From NCBI RefSeq assembly GCF_002192695.1, contig NZ_MTLG01000008.1, positions 99,567 through 163,566 on the forward strand: 64,000 nucleotides of DNA. Direction: 5' to 3'. Made by a program: the position numbers and the translations under genes. Every line of letters starts with the position of its first letter. Position 1 is the first letter of the stretch. The notes under the pieces are model-generated. The model saw nothing but the letters and a program-made list of their open reading frames with translations, was not told where the DNA came from and ran no database searches. Below, piece by piece: positions 36,878 to 46,770 of this stretch. The stretch comes from Achromobacter xylosoxidans. Its GTDB lineage: Bacteria > Pseudomonadota > Gammaproteobacteria > Burkholderiales > Burkholderiaceae_B.

Positions 36878-37378
36878 TTAGCGGCGATAAACGATATCGG
36901 CGCGGCGGTTTTCCGCAAAGTCGGCTTCCGACGTGCCCGTCGACTTCGGCTTTTCTTTACCGAAGCTGATGGTTTCGATCTGGTTGTCGCTGACGCCCAG
37001 CAGGGTCATCATGCGGCGCACAGCGTCGGCACGGCGCTGGCCCAGGGCCAGGTTGTATTCAGCGCCGCCGCGTTCGTCGGTGTTGCCTTCGATCTTGATG
37101 GTCTGCTGCTGATGCGAGGCCAGGTACTTGGCGTGGGTTTCGACCAAGCTGCGGTACTGGTCCGACACCGTGTAGCTGTCGAAGTCAAAGTACACCGAGC
37201 GCTGTTGCGCCAGGATGCTTTGGGGGTTGAAGGGATCAAGGATCTGGCCAGAGGCCGAGGATCCTTGGCCAGCGCCTCCGCCCTGACCCGCTTTATCGTC
37301 GAGAGGGACGGAGCTGCAAGCTGCCAGGGTGGCAGCCAGAGCGGCGATGGTTAGGCTTTTGGCAATGCGCGACTTCAT
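36878..37378 (-). CDS. pal: Peptidoglycan-associated lipoprotein
   Basis: The 166-residue outer-membrane lipoprotein has a lipobox at Cys21 ('LAAC') and a C-terminal OmpA-like peptidoglycan-binding domain ('YFDFDSY', then 'IEGNTDERGGAEYNLALGQR' near residue 100). It anchors the outer membrane to peptidoglycan and binds TolB. A Gly/Ser linker separates the two. It is 31 nt downstream of tolB. Confidence 0.96.
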   Translation of the reverse strand: MKSRIAKSLTIAALAATLAACSSVPLDDKAGQGGGAGQGSSASGQILDPFNPQSILAQQRSVYFDFDSYTVSDQYRSLVETHAKYLASHQQQTIKIEGNTDERGGAEYNLALGQRRADAVRRMMTLLGVSDNQIETISFGKEKPKSTGTSEADFAENRRADIVYRR

Positions 37379-37409
37379 GATAGTTCCTTTGCAAAGAGAG
37401 TCACACGTG

Positions 37410-38738
37410 TTATCGGGTAAATGGGCCCCAAGTCGGTTCACGTATTTCCCCATTCAGTACCGAAAGCGTCTGCCGTACGCGGCCATCGCTCGAGACACCA
37501 GCAAGCACGCTACGGCCATTTTGGATGGCGGCGTAAAGGACTTGCATTCCATTCGGCGCAAAACTCGGGGACTGATCGTCACGACCATCAGTCAACAAGG
37601 TCTCGGAGCCTGAGGACAGGTTCAACGATGCGATTCGAAACGCGCCGTCGCGTCTTGCAACGTACAGTAGCGTCGATCCATCGGGGGAAATTCGGGGTGA
37701 TATGTTGTAACCACCATTAAACGTGAGGCGGCGTGCTTCGCCACCACTCGAGCCGGTCTGGTAGATCTGCGGCCCGCCGCTGCGGTCACTCGTAAAGATA
37801 ATGGAAGCACCGTCTGGCGTAAAGCTCGGTTCGGTGTCAATCCCGGGAGAACGCGTAACTCGGGTCGGATTCGAGCCGTCGGTCGCGCCAACGATGTAAA
37901 TTTGCGACAAACCATCGCGGGTCAGAGCCACCGCCAGCTTGCTGCCATCGGGCGACCAGCCCGGGGCGCTGTTGTTGCCCTTGAAGTTGGCAACAGGCGA
38001 ACGGGCGCTGGTTGCCAGATTGTGCACGTAGACGACAGGTTTGCCGGATTCGAAGCTCACATAGGCGAGCTTGCTGCCATCGGGCGACCAGGACGGCGAA
38101 ATGATGGGCTCGCGCGAACGCAGGGCGACCTGGGGGTTCTGCCCGTCGGCGTCCGCCACCTGCAGTTCATAGGTGGCGCCCTTCTTCAGCACGTACGCGA
38201 TACGGGTCGAGAAGACGCCCTTAACGCCGGTGATCTTCTCGTAAATGCGGTCGGCGATCTGGTGCGCCACACGGCGCAGTTCCTGCTCGGTGCCCGAGAA
38301 CGCCACGCCGTCCAGCTGGCCCTTCTTGACCGTGTCGGCCAGGCGGTAGCGGACGTCGTAGCGGCCGTCGGCGCCGCGCACGATGCTGCCGTAGGCGATG
38401 AAATCGGCACCCTTGCCGCGCCAGTCGTCATGGGCGATGGGGGAGTCCACGTTCAGGCCGGAACCGGCGGCGTTGATCAGGCGGAACTGGCCCGTGCGGG
38501 TCAGGTCGGCGCGGATGACTTCGGCCAGGGCGCGGCCATGGGTGTCGTCGACCGCGAAGTCGGCGATGGCCACGGGGTATTGGGTGGCGCCGGTACCGGA
38601 AATATCGACGCGCAGCTGCGCATGGGCGGGCTTGATGGCCATCAGGCAGGCCAGGGTCAGCATCAGCAGCCCGAGTCCATACGATCGCCAGAGAGCGAGG
38701 GGGGGTACTCGTCGGCTATAAGCGGGAGTCATATTCAT
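37410..38738 (-). CDS. tolB: Tol-Pal system periplasmic protein TolB
   Basis: The 442-residue protein has a long signal peptide ending 'PAHAQ' near residue 40, an N-terminal alpha/beta domain and a six-bladed beta propeller. The propeller shows repeated 'WSPDGSKLA' and 'SPDGSTLLY' motifs. The start at 38738 has a GACAGGAG site. It mediates TolA-Pal interaction. Confidence 0.96.
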   Translation of the reverse strand: MNMTPAYSRRVPPLALWRSYGLGLLMLTLACLMAIKPAHAQLRVDISGTGATQYPVAIADFAVDDTHGRALAEVIRADLTRTGQFRLINAAGSGLNVDSPIAHDDWRGKGADFIAYGSIVRGADGRYDVRYRLADTVKKGQLDGVAFSGTEQELRRVAHQIADRIYEKITGVKGVFSTRIAYVLKKGATYELQVADADGQNPQVALRSREPIISPSWSPDGSKLAYVSFESGKPVVYVHNLATSARSPVANFKGNNSAPGWSPDGSKLAVALTRDGLSQIYIVGATDGSNPTRVTRSPGIDTEPSFTPDGASIIFTSDRSGGPQIYQTGSSGGEARRLTFNGGYNISPRISPDGSTLLYVARRDGAFRIASLNLSSGSETLLTDGRDDQSPSFAPNGMQVLYAAIQNGRSVLAGVSSDGRVRQTLSVLNGEIREPTWGPFTR

Positions 38739-38748
38739 CAATCTCCTG

Positions 38749-39870
38749 TCAATCATACATTCTGTACACAACGTCAATAATGGGTTCGTAGCGGCCCGTC
38801 GAGGGCTTCGGGAAGGGGTTGCAACGGCGGATGCCCGTCTCGACCGCGCGGTCGAAGCCGACATTGCCCGAAGAACTGGTCAAGGTAACGCCATTGACCT
38901 TCCCGTCGGAACCTAACTGTACCCGGTATTGTGCCGTGGGATTTTCCGATCCGCTGCGGGCCGGGGGCGGATAAGCCACCCCGGGTTGTACGCAGGCGCG
39001 GACCTTGGCGCCATAGCCGCTGTCGCGTCCGCCGCCCGCCTGATTGCGGTCGGCCGTGCCGCCAGGGATGCCGGCGGCGCCCAGGGCGTCGTTGCGGAAG
39101 GCATCCTTCAGCGCCTTGTCGGCGGCGGCCTTCTTGGCGGCTTCTTCCTTGGCCTTCTTCTCGGCCGCGGCTTTTTTCTCGGCGGCAGCCTTCTCGGCGG
39201 CAGCCTTTTCAGCCTTTTCCTCCGCAGCCTTGTCGGCGGCGGCCTTTTCAGCAGCGGCCTTTTCCGCCGCGGCCTTCTTGGCGGCGTCGTCCTTGGCCTT
39301 CTTCTCGGCGGCAGCCTTGTCGGCGGCGGCTTTCTCGGCGGCCTTTTCGGCAGCAGCCTTTTCAGCAGCCTGGCGTTCCTGCTCCAGGCGCTTCTTTTCC
39401 TTCAGCTCGGCCTGCTTGCGCTCTTCGTCGAGGCGCGCCTTTTCCTTGGCGGCTTCGGCGGCCTGGCGCGCCTTTTCCTCTTGCTCGCGCTTTTTCTTGG
39501 CTTCCTGCAGCGCGATCTCGGGGTCGACTTCCTCGGTCTTGGGCTGGGCCTGGGGCTCCGGCTCGGGCTTGGGGGGCGGCGGCGGGGGAGGCTCGGGCGC
39601 CTTTTCAGGCTCCGGCTTCGGTTCCGGCTTGGGCTGAGGCTTTGGGGGTTCGGGTTGCGGCGTGGGCGGCGGAGAGACGGGCGAATTGCCGTCTGCCCAG
39701 AGCTGCACCTGCACGGGGCCGGGGCTCTCCGAGCGCCAGTTCACGCCAAAGATCAAGACGATCAGCAGCAGCACGTGCACGGCCACGGCCAGGATCAATG
39801 CCTTCCGGTTGTCGTGGTTGGGCGGGGTGGCCGGGGGGCCGCTGCGGTGTCGGATTATGGGTGGCGTCAT
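38749..39870 (-). CDS. tolA: Tol-Pal system protein TolA
   Basis: The 373-residue protein has one N-terminal membrane helix (about residues 26-45), a Pro-rich segment, a long Lys/Glu/Ala-rich helical domain (about 120-260) and a C-terminal TonB-like domain. Short repeats such as 'KAAAEKAAAEKAAADKA' in the central domain give a coiled-coil-like rod across the periplasm. It couples TolQR to TolB-Pal. Confidence 0.95.
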   Translation of the reverse strand: MTPPIIRHRSGPPATPPNHDNRKALILAVAVHVLLLIVLIFGVNWRSESPGPVQVQLWADGNSPVSPPPTPQPEPPKPQPKPEPKPEPEKAPEPPPPPPPKPEPEPQAQPKTEEVDPEIALQEAKKKREQEEKARQAAEAAKEKARLDEERKQAELKEKKRLEQERQAAEKAAAEKAAEKAAADKAAAEKKAKDDAAKKAAAEKAAAEKAAADKAAEEKAEKAAAEKAAAEKKAAAEKKAKEEAAKKAAADKALKDAFRNDALGAAGIPGGTADRNQAGGGRDSGYGAKVRACVQPGVAYPPPARSGSENPTAQYRVQLGSDGKVNGVTLTSSSGNVGFDRAVETGIRRCNPFPKPSTGRYEPIIDVVYRMYD

Positions 39871-39909
39871 GAGCGTTGCATGCCGGCGGCGCCGGCGGAA
39901 GGCGTCGCG

Positions 39910-40368
39910 TTAGCGTTTTTTCGCGGGTGCGGGCTGGGAAGCGCCGGCGGACTGGTCCACCAGCAGGCCCAGGCGGGTGATGCCGCTGGTGCGAAGTTCA
40001 TCCATGACCTTCACGACCGTCTCGTAGGGCACCTTGCCGTCGGCGGCGATGACCACCGGGGTTTCCGCGGTAATGCGCGAACGCACTTGCGCCACCAGCT
40101 CGGGGCGCGCGATGTCCTGCATGGTGGCGCCGGGTTCGCGCACGCGCAGGGCGATCTTGCCGTCTTCCGAAATCTGGACTTCCAGCGGCTTGACCGGCAC
40201 GTCGGAGGCCGCGCCCACCGAAGGCAGCTGGATCAGGCCGGGCGTGATGAGAGGGGCGGTCACCATGAAGATGACCAGCAGCACCAGCATCACGTCGATG
40301 TACGGCACCACGTTGATGTCGGCCTTCATGCGGCGGCCGGACCTGCCGCGTGAGCTTACCGAAGGCAT
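39910..40368 (-). CDS. tolR: Tol-Pal system protein TolR (ExbD family)
   Basis: The 152-residue protein has one membrane helix ('INVVPYIDVMLVLLVIFMVT', the conserved Asp at about residue 23) and a periplasmic domain. With TolQ it uses the proton gradient to energise TolA. Its start overlaps the tolQ stop by 1 nt. Confidence 0.95.
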   Translation of the reverse strand: MPSVSSRGRSGRRMKADINVVPYIDVMLVLLVIFMVTAPLITPGLIQLPSVGAASDVPVKPLEVQISEDGKIALRVREPGATMQDIARPELVAQVRSRITAETPVVIAADGKVPYETVVKVMDELRTSGITRLGLLVDQSAGASQPAPAKKR

Positions 40369-41048
40369 TAGCGTACCTGCCGTTGCAGAATGTTCAGGAA
40401 TTCATCGACGAAGCTGTCGAAACGGATCGAGATGCGATCGATGTCGTTCGTGAAGCGGTTGTAGGCGACCACGGCGGGAATTGCCGCGAACAGGCCGATG
40501 GCGGTGGCGATCAGCGCTTCCGCGATACCGGGAGCCACCGAGGCCAGCGTGGCCTGCTGCATGTTCGACAGGCCGATGAAGGCGTGCATGATCCCCCAGA
40601 CCGTGCCCAGCAGGCCGATGTAGGGAGACACGGAACCGGCCGAGGCCAGGAAGTTCAGGTGCGATTCCAGCGAATCCATCTCACGCTGGTAGGCGGCGCG
40701 CATGGCGCGGCGCGGGCCGTCCAGCAGCGCGGTGGCATCGCCGGAGGCATTGCCGCGGCGGGCCTTCAGGAATTCGGTCATGCCGGCATCGAAGATGCGG
40801 GCCAGCGCGCCTTGCTCATCGCGGCGCGAGGCGACAGCCTGCTGCAGCATGGACAGGTCGCCGCCAGACCAGAAATCGTCTTCGAAGCGGCGGGTCTGGG
40901 CATGGGCCCGCTTGATCGCCAGCCGCTTGGCGAAGATGTAGGTCCAGGACATGATCGAAATGCCCAACAGCATCAACATGATCAGCTGGACCGGCACGCT
41001 GGCGTGCGAAATCAGCGAAAGCAACGACATGTCGTTGGTGACTTGCAT
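40368..41048 (-). CDS. tolQ: Tol-Pal system protein TolQ (ExbB family)
   Basis: The 226-residue inner-membrane protein has three helices, with the first near residues 14-35 and the ExbB-type 'VSPYIGLLGTVWGIMHAFIGL' in the second half. It is the stator partner of TolR. It lies 2 nt downstream of ybgC. Confidence 0.96.
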   Translation of the reverse strand: MQVTNDMSLLSLISHASVPVQLIMLMLLGISIMSWTYIFAKRLAIKRAHAQTRRFEDDFWSGGDLSMLQQAVASRRDEQGALARIFDAGMTEFLKARRGNASGDATALLDGPRRAMRAAYQREMDSLESHLNFLASAGSVSPYIGLLGTVWGIMHAFIGLSNMQQATLASVAPGIAEALIATAIGLFAAIPAVVAYNRFTNDIDRISIRFDSFVDEFLNILQRQVR

Positions 41049-41050
41049 GG

Positions 41051-41473
41051 TTATTCCTGAATGAATTCCAGTTTGGCGCGAACGTCAGCCGGCAACTCCG
41101 CCGGCCGCATGTGAATGGCATCGACGCAGCAGACTTGGATGTTGCCTTCGGCAAGCAGTTCCCCGTCGCGTTCCGCGCGTTGCGCGAAGTGTATCGAAGC
41201 GCGGCCCAGTCGTGTGACTCGGCTGCGTATGGTAAGCAAATCGTCCAGCCTGGCCGGCTTGCGGTAGGACATGTCCAGGGAGCGGACAACGAACAGGCGT
41301 TGTTCGCTGACTGCCAGATTGGACTGGTTGACCCCCAGGTCGCGCAGCCACTCGGTGCGTGCGCGCTCCAGGAATTTCAAGTAATTGGCGTAGAAAACCA
41401 CTCCGCCTGCATCCGTGTCCTCGTAGTAGACACGGACCTGCAGGACGGATTCGGCGGACTTCGGATCGGTCAC
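41051..41473 (-). CDS. ybgC: Tol-Pal system acyl-CoA thioesterase YbgC
   Basis: The 140-residue hot-dog-fold protein has the family active-site segment 'VYYEDTDAGGVVFYANYLKF' (partial; Asp near 17). It hydrolyses acyl-CoA thioesters in the cytoplasm. It is the first gene of the tol-pal operon, downstream of proS by 53 nt on the same strand. Confidence 0.95.
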   Translation of the reverse strand: MTDPKSAESVLQVRVYYEDTDAGGVVFYANYLKFLERARTEWLRDLGVNQSNLAVSEQRLFVVRSLDMSYRKPARLDDLLTIRSRVTRLGRASIHFAQRAERDGELLAEGNIQVCCVDAIHMRPAELPADVRAKLEFIQE

Positions 41474-41526
41474 GATGAATAGGAAAGGGCGGTCGGGACG
41501 CGAAAAGTCCGTAGTTACTATAAGGT

Positions 41527-43254
41527 TTACAGCGTGTCGAGTTTCGTCAGCACGGCTTCAAGCGCGGACTCTACCGGAATCTTGGCCGCTTCGGTTTCCC
41601 GACGGGCCTGCAATTCCACCACACCATCGTTCAAGCCGCGTTCTCCAACTGTTACACGCAGCGGCGCGCCGATCAGCTCCCATTCAGCAAACATCACGCC
41701 CGGGCGGGCATCGCGGTCGTCCAGGATGACGTCCACGCCGCGCGCCAGGAGCGATTCGTAGAGCTTTTGCGCGGTGTCACGCACGGTTTCACTTTTGCCC
41801 CAGCCGACCGGGCAGATTACCACCTCGAAGGGGGCGATCGCGCGCGGCCAGATGATGCCGCGGGCGTCGTGGTTCTGTTCGATGGCTGCGCCCACGATGC
41901 GGGTCACGCCGATGCCGTAGCAGCCCATTTCCAGGACGGCGGGTTTGCCGGTCTCGTCCAGGAAGGTGGCCTTGAGCGCTTCGGAGTACTTCTTGCCCAG
42001 GTAGAAGACATGGCCCACTTCGATGCCGCGCTGGATCGACAGGGTGCCCTTGCCGTCCGGCGAGGGGTCGCCGGCGACCACGTTGCGCAGGTCGGCCACC
42101 AGTTCGGGCTCGGGCAGGTCGCGGCCCCAGTTCACGCCCTGGATGTGGAAGTCTTCCTTGTTCGCGCCGCAGACGAAATCGGCCATGTTGGCCACGGTGC
42201 GATCGGCGATGACGTGCACGGGGCGGACGGTCTTGACCGGGCCCAGGTAGCCGGGCTTGGAGCCGAAGGCCTCGACGATCTCGGTCTCCGTGGCGAAACG
42301 GAAGCCGGCCAGGCCGGGCAGCTTGCCGGCCTTGATTTCATTGAGTTCGTGGTCGCCGCGCAGCAGCAGCAGCCAGATGTCGGCGCCTTTCTCGCCGTCC
42401 GTGGCCAGCACGATGGACTTGATCGTGCGCTCCAGCGGCAGGCCCAGCAGCTTGGCCACGTCCTCGCACTTGGCGGCGCCCGGCGTGGCCACGTCGGCCA
42501 TGGCCTGCGCGGGTTCGGCGCGGGTCGGGTACAGGCCGGGGGCCTCGGCCAGCTCCATGTTGGCGGCGTAGTCCGAGTCGGCGTTGTAGACCAGCAGGTC
42601 TTCGCCGGTGTCGGCGATCACCTGGAATTCGTGGCTGCGGGTGCCGCCGATCGAGCCCGTATCAGCGGCCACGGCACGGAATTCCAGGCCCAGGCGGCCG
42701 AAAATGCGCATGTAGGCGTTGAACATGGTGTCGTAGCTGGCCTGCGCGCCGGCCTCGTCGCGGTCGAAGGAATAGGCGTCCTTCATGGTGAATTCGCGTC
42801 CGCGCATCAGGCCGAAGCGCGGACGGCGTTCGTCCCGGAACTTGGTCTGGATGTGATAGAAGTTCACCGGCAGCTGGCGATAGCTGTGGATCTCGTTGCG
42901 GGCGATGTCCGTGATGACTTCCTCGGACGTGGGCTGCAGCACGAAATCGCGCTGGTGCCGGTCCTTGATGCGCAGCAGCTCGGCGCCGTACTGCTCCCAG
43001 CGGCCCGACTCCTGCCAGAGCTCGGCCGGCTGGACCACCGGCATCAGCAGCTCGATCGCGCCCGCGGCGTTCATCTCGTCGCGGACGATGGCCTCGACCT
43101 TGCGGATGACTTTCAGCCCCAGGGGCATGTAGGTGTAGATGCCGCCCGCGAGCTTGCGGATCATCCCGGCCCGGGTCATCAGCTGGTGGCTGGCGACTTC
43201 GGCTTCGGAAGGGGCTTCTTTGAGGGTGTTGATGTGGTAGTTGGATGCGCGCAT
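41527..43254 (-). CDS. proS: Prolyl-tRNA synthetase (bacterial type)
   Basis: The 575-residue class II synthetase shows the N-terminal catalytic core ('[21 protein letters not shown]'; '[19 protein letters not shown]'; motif 2 '[17 protein letters not shown]'), the editing insertion (about 225-380) and a C-terminal anticodon-binding domain. It charges tRNA-Pro with proline. The upstream stretch is T-rich with no clear ribosome site. It is divergent from rppH. Confidence 0.96.
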   Translation of the reverse strand: MRASNYHINTLKEAPSEAEVASHQLMTRAGMIRKLAGGIYTYMPLGLKVIRKVEAIVRDEMNAAGAIELLMPVVQPAELWQESGRWEQYGAELLRIKDRHQRDFVLQPTSEEVITDIARNEIHSYRQLPVNFYHIQTKFRDERRPRFGLMRGREFTMKDAYSFDRDEAGAQASYDTMFNAYMRIFGRLGLEFRAVAADTGSIGGTRSHEFQVIADTGEDLLVYNADSDYAANMELAEAPGLYPTRAEPAQAMADVATPGAAKCEDVAKLLGLPLERTIKSIVLATDGEKGADIWLLLLRGDHELNEIKAGKLPGLAGFRFATETEIVEAFGSKPGYLGPVKTVRPVHVIADRTVANMADFVCGANKEDFHIQGVNWGRDLPEPELVADLRNVVAGDPSPDGKGTLSIQRGIEVGHVFYLGKKYSEALKATFLDETGKPAVLEMGCYGIGVTRIVGAAIEQNHDARGIIWPRAIAPFEVVICPVGWGKSETVRDTAQKLYESLLARGVDVILDDRDARPGVMFAEWELIGAPLRVTVGERGLNDGVVELQARRETEAAKIPVESALEAVLTKLDTL

Positions 43255-43277
43255 GTTTAAAGGTGGCAGCAGATACG

Positions 43278-43283
43278 TATAAT
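43278..43283 (+). promoter_or_regulatory. Probable -10 element for rppH
   Basis: A perfect TATAAT lies 37 nt before the rppH start in the 65-nt gap shared with proS. A matching -35 is weak (TTTAAA near 43256-43261, 16-nt spacer), so the call is tentative. Confidence 0.4.
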
Positions 43284-43319
43284 CGACCGTAATTGTATTG
43301 AATTCGGTGGGGGTGGCCC

Positions 43320-43892
43320 ATGCTTGACCGCGAAGGCTACCGCCCCAATGTCGGCATCATTCTCGTCAACGGTAGAAACGAGGTCTTTTGGGGCAAGCGT
43401 ATCAGGGAACATGCCTGGCAGTTCCCGCAGGGTGGCATCAAGTACGGCGAAAGCCCGGTGCAGGCCATGTATCGCGAACTCCATGAAGAGGTGGGCTTGA
43501 AGCCCGAGCATGTCCGTATTTTGGGGCGTACACGCGATTGGTTACGTTATAACGTGCCCGATCACTTCGTCCGGCGTGAGTGGCGCGGCCACTATAAAGG
43601 ACAAAAACAGATTTGGTTCTTGTTGCGCCTGGTAGGACGTGACAGTGATGTGTGCTTGCGCGCGACGCAGCATCCGGAATTCGATGCCTGGCGCTGGAGC
43701 CAGTATTGGGTGCCCCTGGACGCCGTGATCGAGTTCAAGCGCGATGTCTACACCCAGGCGCTGAACGAGTTGTCGGCTATCCTCTTCCGGCGCCATCACG
43801 AAACCCGCTACCTGCGCCAACGGGTGCACGGGCAACGGGCGGCAGACAATCTGCCCGAAGGAACGGACGGTCATGCGCATATTGTTGGTTGA
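43320..43892 (+). CDS. rppH: RNA pyrophosphohydrolase
   Basis: The 190-residue Nudix enzyme has the box '[22 protein letters not shown]' (in part) near residue 38 and the conserved '[15 protein letters not shown]' start of RppH. It removes pyrophosphate from mRNA 5' ends, starting decay. Its last 20 nt overlap the start of the tctD-like response regulator, an unusual coupling. Confidence 0.94.
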   Translation: MLDREGYRPNVGIILVNGRNEVFWGKRIREHAWQFPQGGIKYGESPVQAMYRELHEEVGLKPEHVRILGRTRDWLRYNVPDHFVRREWRGHYKGQKQIWFLLRLVGRDSDVCLRATQHPEFDAWRWSQYWVPLDAVIEFKRDVYTQALNELSAILFRRHHETRYLRQRVHGQRAADNLPEGTDGHAHIVG

Positions 43893-44559
43893 AGACGAAC
43901 GGGACATGGCGTCCTGGTTGATGCGCGCGCTCGCCCAGAGCGGGTTCGTGCCGGACCACGCGGCCGATGCCCGTACCGCCGAAGCCTTCATGGCGGGCAC
44001 GGAGTACGACGCCATCGTCATGGACCTGCGCCTGCCCGACAAGCATGGCTTGGTGGTGCTGCGCGAAATGCGCAACCGCGACGATCGCACCCCCGTGCTG
44101 CTGCTGACCGCCCAGGGCGCCCTGCAGGACCGCGTGCGCGGCCTGAACCTGGGCGCCGACGATTTCCTCACCAAGCCTTTCGCGCTCGAGGAACTCGAAG
44201 CGCGCCTGACGGCGCTGGTGCGCCGCAGCCGCGGCCGCCAGCATCCGCGCCTGCAATGCGGTTCACTGTCCTACGACAGCGAAAGCCGCGCCTTCACCCT
44301 GGACGGCTCGCTGCTGTTCCTGACCCCGCGCGAACATGCCGCCCTGGCCGCCTTGCTGACCCGCAGCGGCTATCCGGTGGACAAGTCCCAGCTGTTCGGC
44401 AAGGTTTTCACTCATGACAGCGAAGCCAATCCGGATGCCATCGAGGTCGTGTTGCACCGGCTGCGCAAGAAGCTGGCCGGCAGCGACGTGCGCATCGTCA
44501 CCGTGCGCGGGCTGGGCTACATGCTGGAAAGCGTCGCCAGCGAGTCTGCGGAATCCTGA
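43873..44559 (+). CDS. tctD: Response regulator, OmpR/PhoB family (TctD-like)
   Basis: The 228-residue protein has a receiver domain with phospho-Asp D51 ('[11 protein letters not shown]') and 'DDFLTKPFA' (Lys ~101), and a C-terminal winged helix ('[20 protein letters not shown]' in part). It is directly followed by its sensor kinase and the tctBA genes it probably regulates. The start overlaps rppH. Confidence 0.92.
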   Translation: MRILLVEDERDMASWLMRALAQSGFVPDHAADARTAEAFMAGTEYDAIVMDLRLPDKHGLVVLREMRNRDDRTPVLLLTAQGALQDRVRGLNLGADDFLTKPFALEELEARLTALVRRSRGRQHPRLQCGSLSYDSESRAFTLDGSLLFLTPREHAALAALLTRSGYPVDKSQLFGKVFTHDSEANPDAIEVVLHRLRKKLAGSDVRIVTVRGLGYMLESVASESAES

Positions 44560-46092
44560 GTGAGGCTGCGGCTATCCGAACTGCCGCGCGTGGGTATCCG
44601 CGCGCTGCTGATCATTCTGTTGCTGCCGGGCGTGATCATGCTGCTGGTCGTGGACAGCGTGAACGACTACCGCACGCTGGCCGAGATCACCAACGAGGCC
44701 TACGACAGCGCCCTGGTGGAGCCGGCCCGGGTGCTGGAAAGCAGCCTGGAGTTCACCCCTGACGGCAACCTGCAGGTCGCCACGCCCCTGTACGCGCAGG
44801 TGATGCTCGAATCCCGCGCGGGTCTGCGCAAGTATTTCCGCATCGAGGAGATCGACCCGCCCCTGCCGGACGGCGCGGCCGTGCCTACCGAGCCGGGCAA
44901 GACCCTGCTGGGCATGCCGGAAATGCCGCGTCCGCCCACCTGGCCGCGTTCCAACAGCCAGCCGATTTTCTACGACAGCGTCTATCGCAACGATCCCGTG
45001 CGGGTCGTCGCCGTCGTGCGGGATCTGTACTACCAAGGACAGCATCGCCAGGTGCTGGTGGTCGTGGCGGAAAGCACGGGCAAGCGCATCGAGGCCGAGA
45101 ACAACGCGCGGCGCCAGGAAATCCTGCGCGACACGCGCATGCTGGCGCTGGTCGCGCTGCTGGTCTGGTGGGGCGTGTCGTGGGCGCTGAAGCCGCTGCG
45201 CCGCCTGCGCAACGATATCCGCGCGCGCCGCCCCGATGATTTGACGCCGCTGGACGCCTCGCGCGTGCCCAGCGAAGTGGCGCCGCTGGTCGACGCGGTC
45301 AATCACCATATCGCCCGCTACCGCCGCGTCCTGGATGAGCAGTCGCAGTTCCTGGCCGATGCCTCTCATCAGCTGCGCACGCCGCTGGCCATCATGCTGA
45401 CGCAGGCGCAATACGCCTTGCGCGAACGTGATCCAGCCCGCGCGCAGGAGGGTCTGCGCGGCATCGTCGACCAGTTGGGCCGCACGCGCCGCCTGACCGA
45501 GCAGCTGCTGGCATTGGCGCACGCCAACCAGGCCGATCAGCAGCCGCGGCAGCTGCTGGACATGAACAGCGTATCGCGCGAGGTGGTGCTGCAATACCTG
45601 CCGTTGGCGCATGAAAAGCAGCAGGACCTGGGCTGGGTGCAGGCGGGCTCCGAAGAGGGCCTGGAGATTCCGGCGCCGGTGTCGGGCAATGAGGCCGAAC
45701 TGCACGAGGCGCTGTCGAACCTGGTGCACAACGCCATCCATTACGCGCCTGCGGGCGCACGCATCACCGTGTCGGTCTGCTGCCACGACAACCGCGCCGA
45801 GGTGGCCGTTTCCGACAACGGACCAGGGCTGGATCCGATACTGCGCCAGCGCGCCTTCGCGCGTTTCGAGCGGGTCGGCACGGACAAGCCGGTCGCCTCG
45901 TCCGGCTCGGGCCTGGGCCTGGCGATCGCGCGCGCCTACGCGCGACGCAATGACGGCGATATCGAACTGCGCGACGGCGAGCCGAATGCGCAAGGCGGCG
46001 TCGGCCTGGCTTCCGTGCTGTGGTTGCCGCTCGCCTCGACTGTCTCGCAGTATCCGCGCCCGCTCGATGTCGAGCTCAAGGGCGATCAGTAA
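44560..46092 (+). CDS. tctE: Sensor histidine kinase (TctE-like)
   Basis: The 510-residue inner-membrane sensor has two membrane helices (about 14-32 and 190-210), a periplasmic domain between, a HAMP-like linker, the H-box 'DASHQLRTPLAIML' (H270) and ATPase boxes 'NLVHNAIHYAP', 'VSDNGPGLD' and 'GSGLGLAIA'. It starts with GTG directly after the tctD stop. It likely senses citrate or a tricarboxylate. Confidence 0.92.
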   Translation: MRLRLSELPRVGIRALLIILLLPGVIMLLVVDSVNDYRTLAEITNEAYDSALVEPARVLESSLEFTPDGNLQVATPLYAQVMLESRAGLRKYFRIEEIDPPLPDGAAVPTEPGKTLLGMPEMPRPPTWPRSNSQPIFYDSVYRNDPVRVVAVVRDLYYQGQHRQVLVVVAESTGKRIEAENNARRQEILRDTRMLALVALLVWWGVSWALKPLRRLRNDIRARRPDDLTPLDASRVPSEVAPLVDAVNHHIARYRRVLDEQSQFLADASHQLRTPLAIMLTQAQYALRERDPARAQEGLRGIVDQLGRTRRLTEQLLALAHANQADQQPRQLLDMNSVSREVVLQYLPLAHEKQQDLGWVQAGSEEGLEIPAPVSGNEAELHEALSNLVHNAIHYAPAGARITVSVCCHDNRAEVAVSDNGPGLDPILRQRAFARFERVGTDKPVASSGSGLGLAIARAYARRNDGDIELRDGEPNAQGGVGLASVLWLPLASTVSQYPRPLDVELKGDQ

Positions 46093-46290
46093 CTTCTCTG
46101 CATTTTCGCTTTCATCCGCGGCTTCCGTTCAGGGATAACCCCCGAATTCAGGAATGCGACAGCGCACAGAAAGCGGATTAGCAGCTTCCTTCCGTAATCT
46201 GCGTCCGGGCCTGTCGCTAGGCACCGGGTGGCGCGCGTTTCGAGCGTGCGTTCCTGCCAGGCGCGCGGCCGCACCACGAAGGAGGATGAA

Positions 46291-46764
46291 GTGCAAAAGA
46301 CAATCAATAGAAAGGACTATTACGGCGGAGCGCTGATGGTCCTCATCGGGCTGGGGGCGATCTACGGCGGAACCGACTATCACATCGGCACCCTGAGCCA
46401 TATGGGTCCCGGCTTTTTCCCCGCGGCGCTTGGCGGCCTGCTGGCGCTGACCGGCGTGCTGATCGCCATCTCGGCGCGTTCGGGCGAATCGTCCGGGCCC
46501 GCTCCCGGCGACGGCCATGCCCACGGCCTGCCCGATTTCCGCGGCGGCGCCTGCATCCTGCTGGGCATCCTGGCTTTCCTGCTGCTGGGCCATTACGGCG
46601 GCTTGCTGCCCGCCACGTTCGCCATCGTTTTCATTTCGGCGCTGGGCGACCGCAACAACACGATCAAGCAGGCCCTGCTGCTGTCGATCGCCATGACCGT
46701 CATCGCGGTCGTCGTTTTCTGGTGGGCGCTGCAGTTGCAGCTTCCGCTGTTTCGCTGGGGTTGA
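46291..46764 (+). CDS. tctB: Tripartite tricarboxylate transporter small subunit TctB
   Basis: The 157-residue membrane protein has four helices, with 'HMGPGFFPAALGGLLALTGV' near residue 38, the usual TctB motif. The GTG start at 46291 has a GGAGG site 6 nt upstream. It is followed after 6 nt by tctA. No TctC-type binding protein is present nearby; in this bacterial group Bug/TctC proteins are often encoded elsewhere. Confidence 0.9.
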   Translation: MQKTINRKDYYGGALMVLIGLGAIYGGTDYHIGTLSHMGPGFFPAALGGLLALTGVLIAISARSGESSGPAPGDGHAHGLPDFRGGACILLGILAFLLLGHYGGLLPATFAIVFISALGDRNNTIKQALLLSIAMTVIAVVVFWWALQLQLPLFRWG

Positions 46765-46770
46765 TGCGCC

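Noticed and set aside
39100..39510. Low-complexity repeats, at first CRISPR- or satellite-like
   Set aside because: They encode the Lys/Ala/Glu-rich helical domain of TolA.
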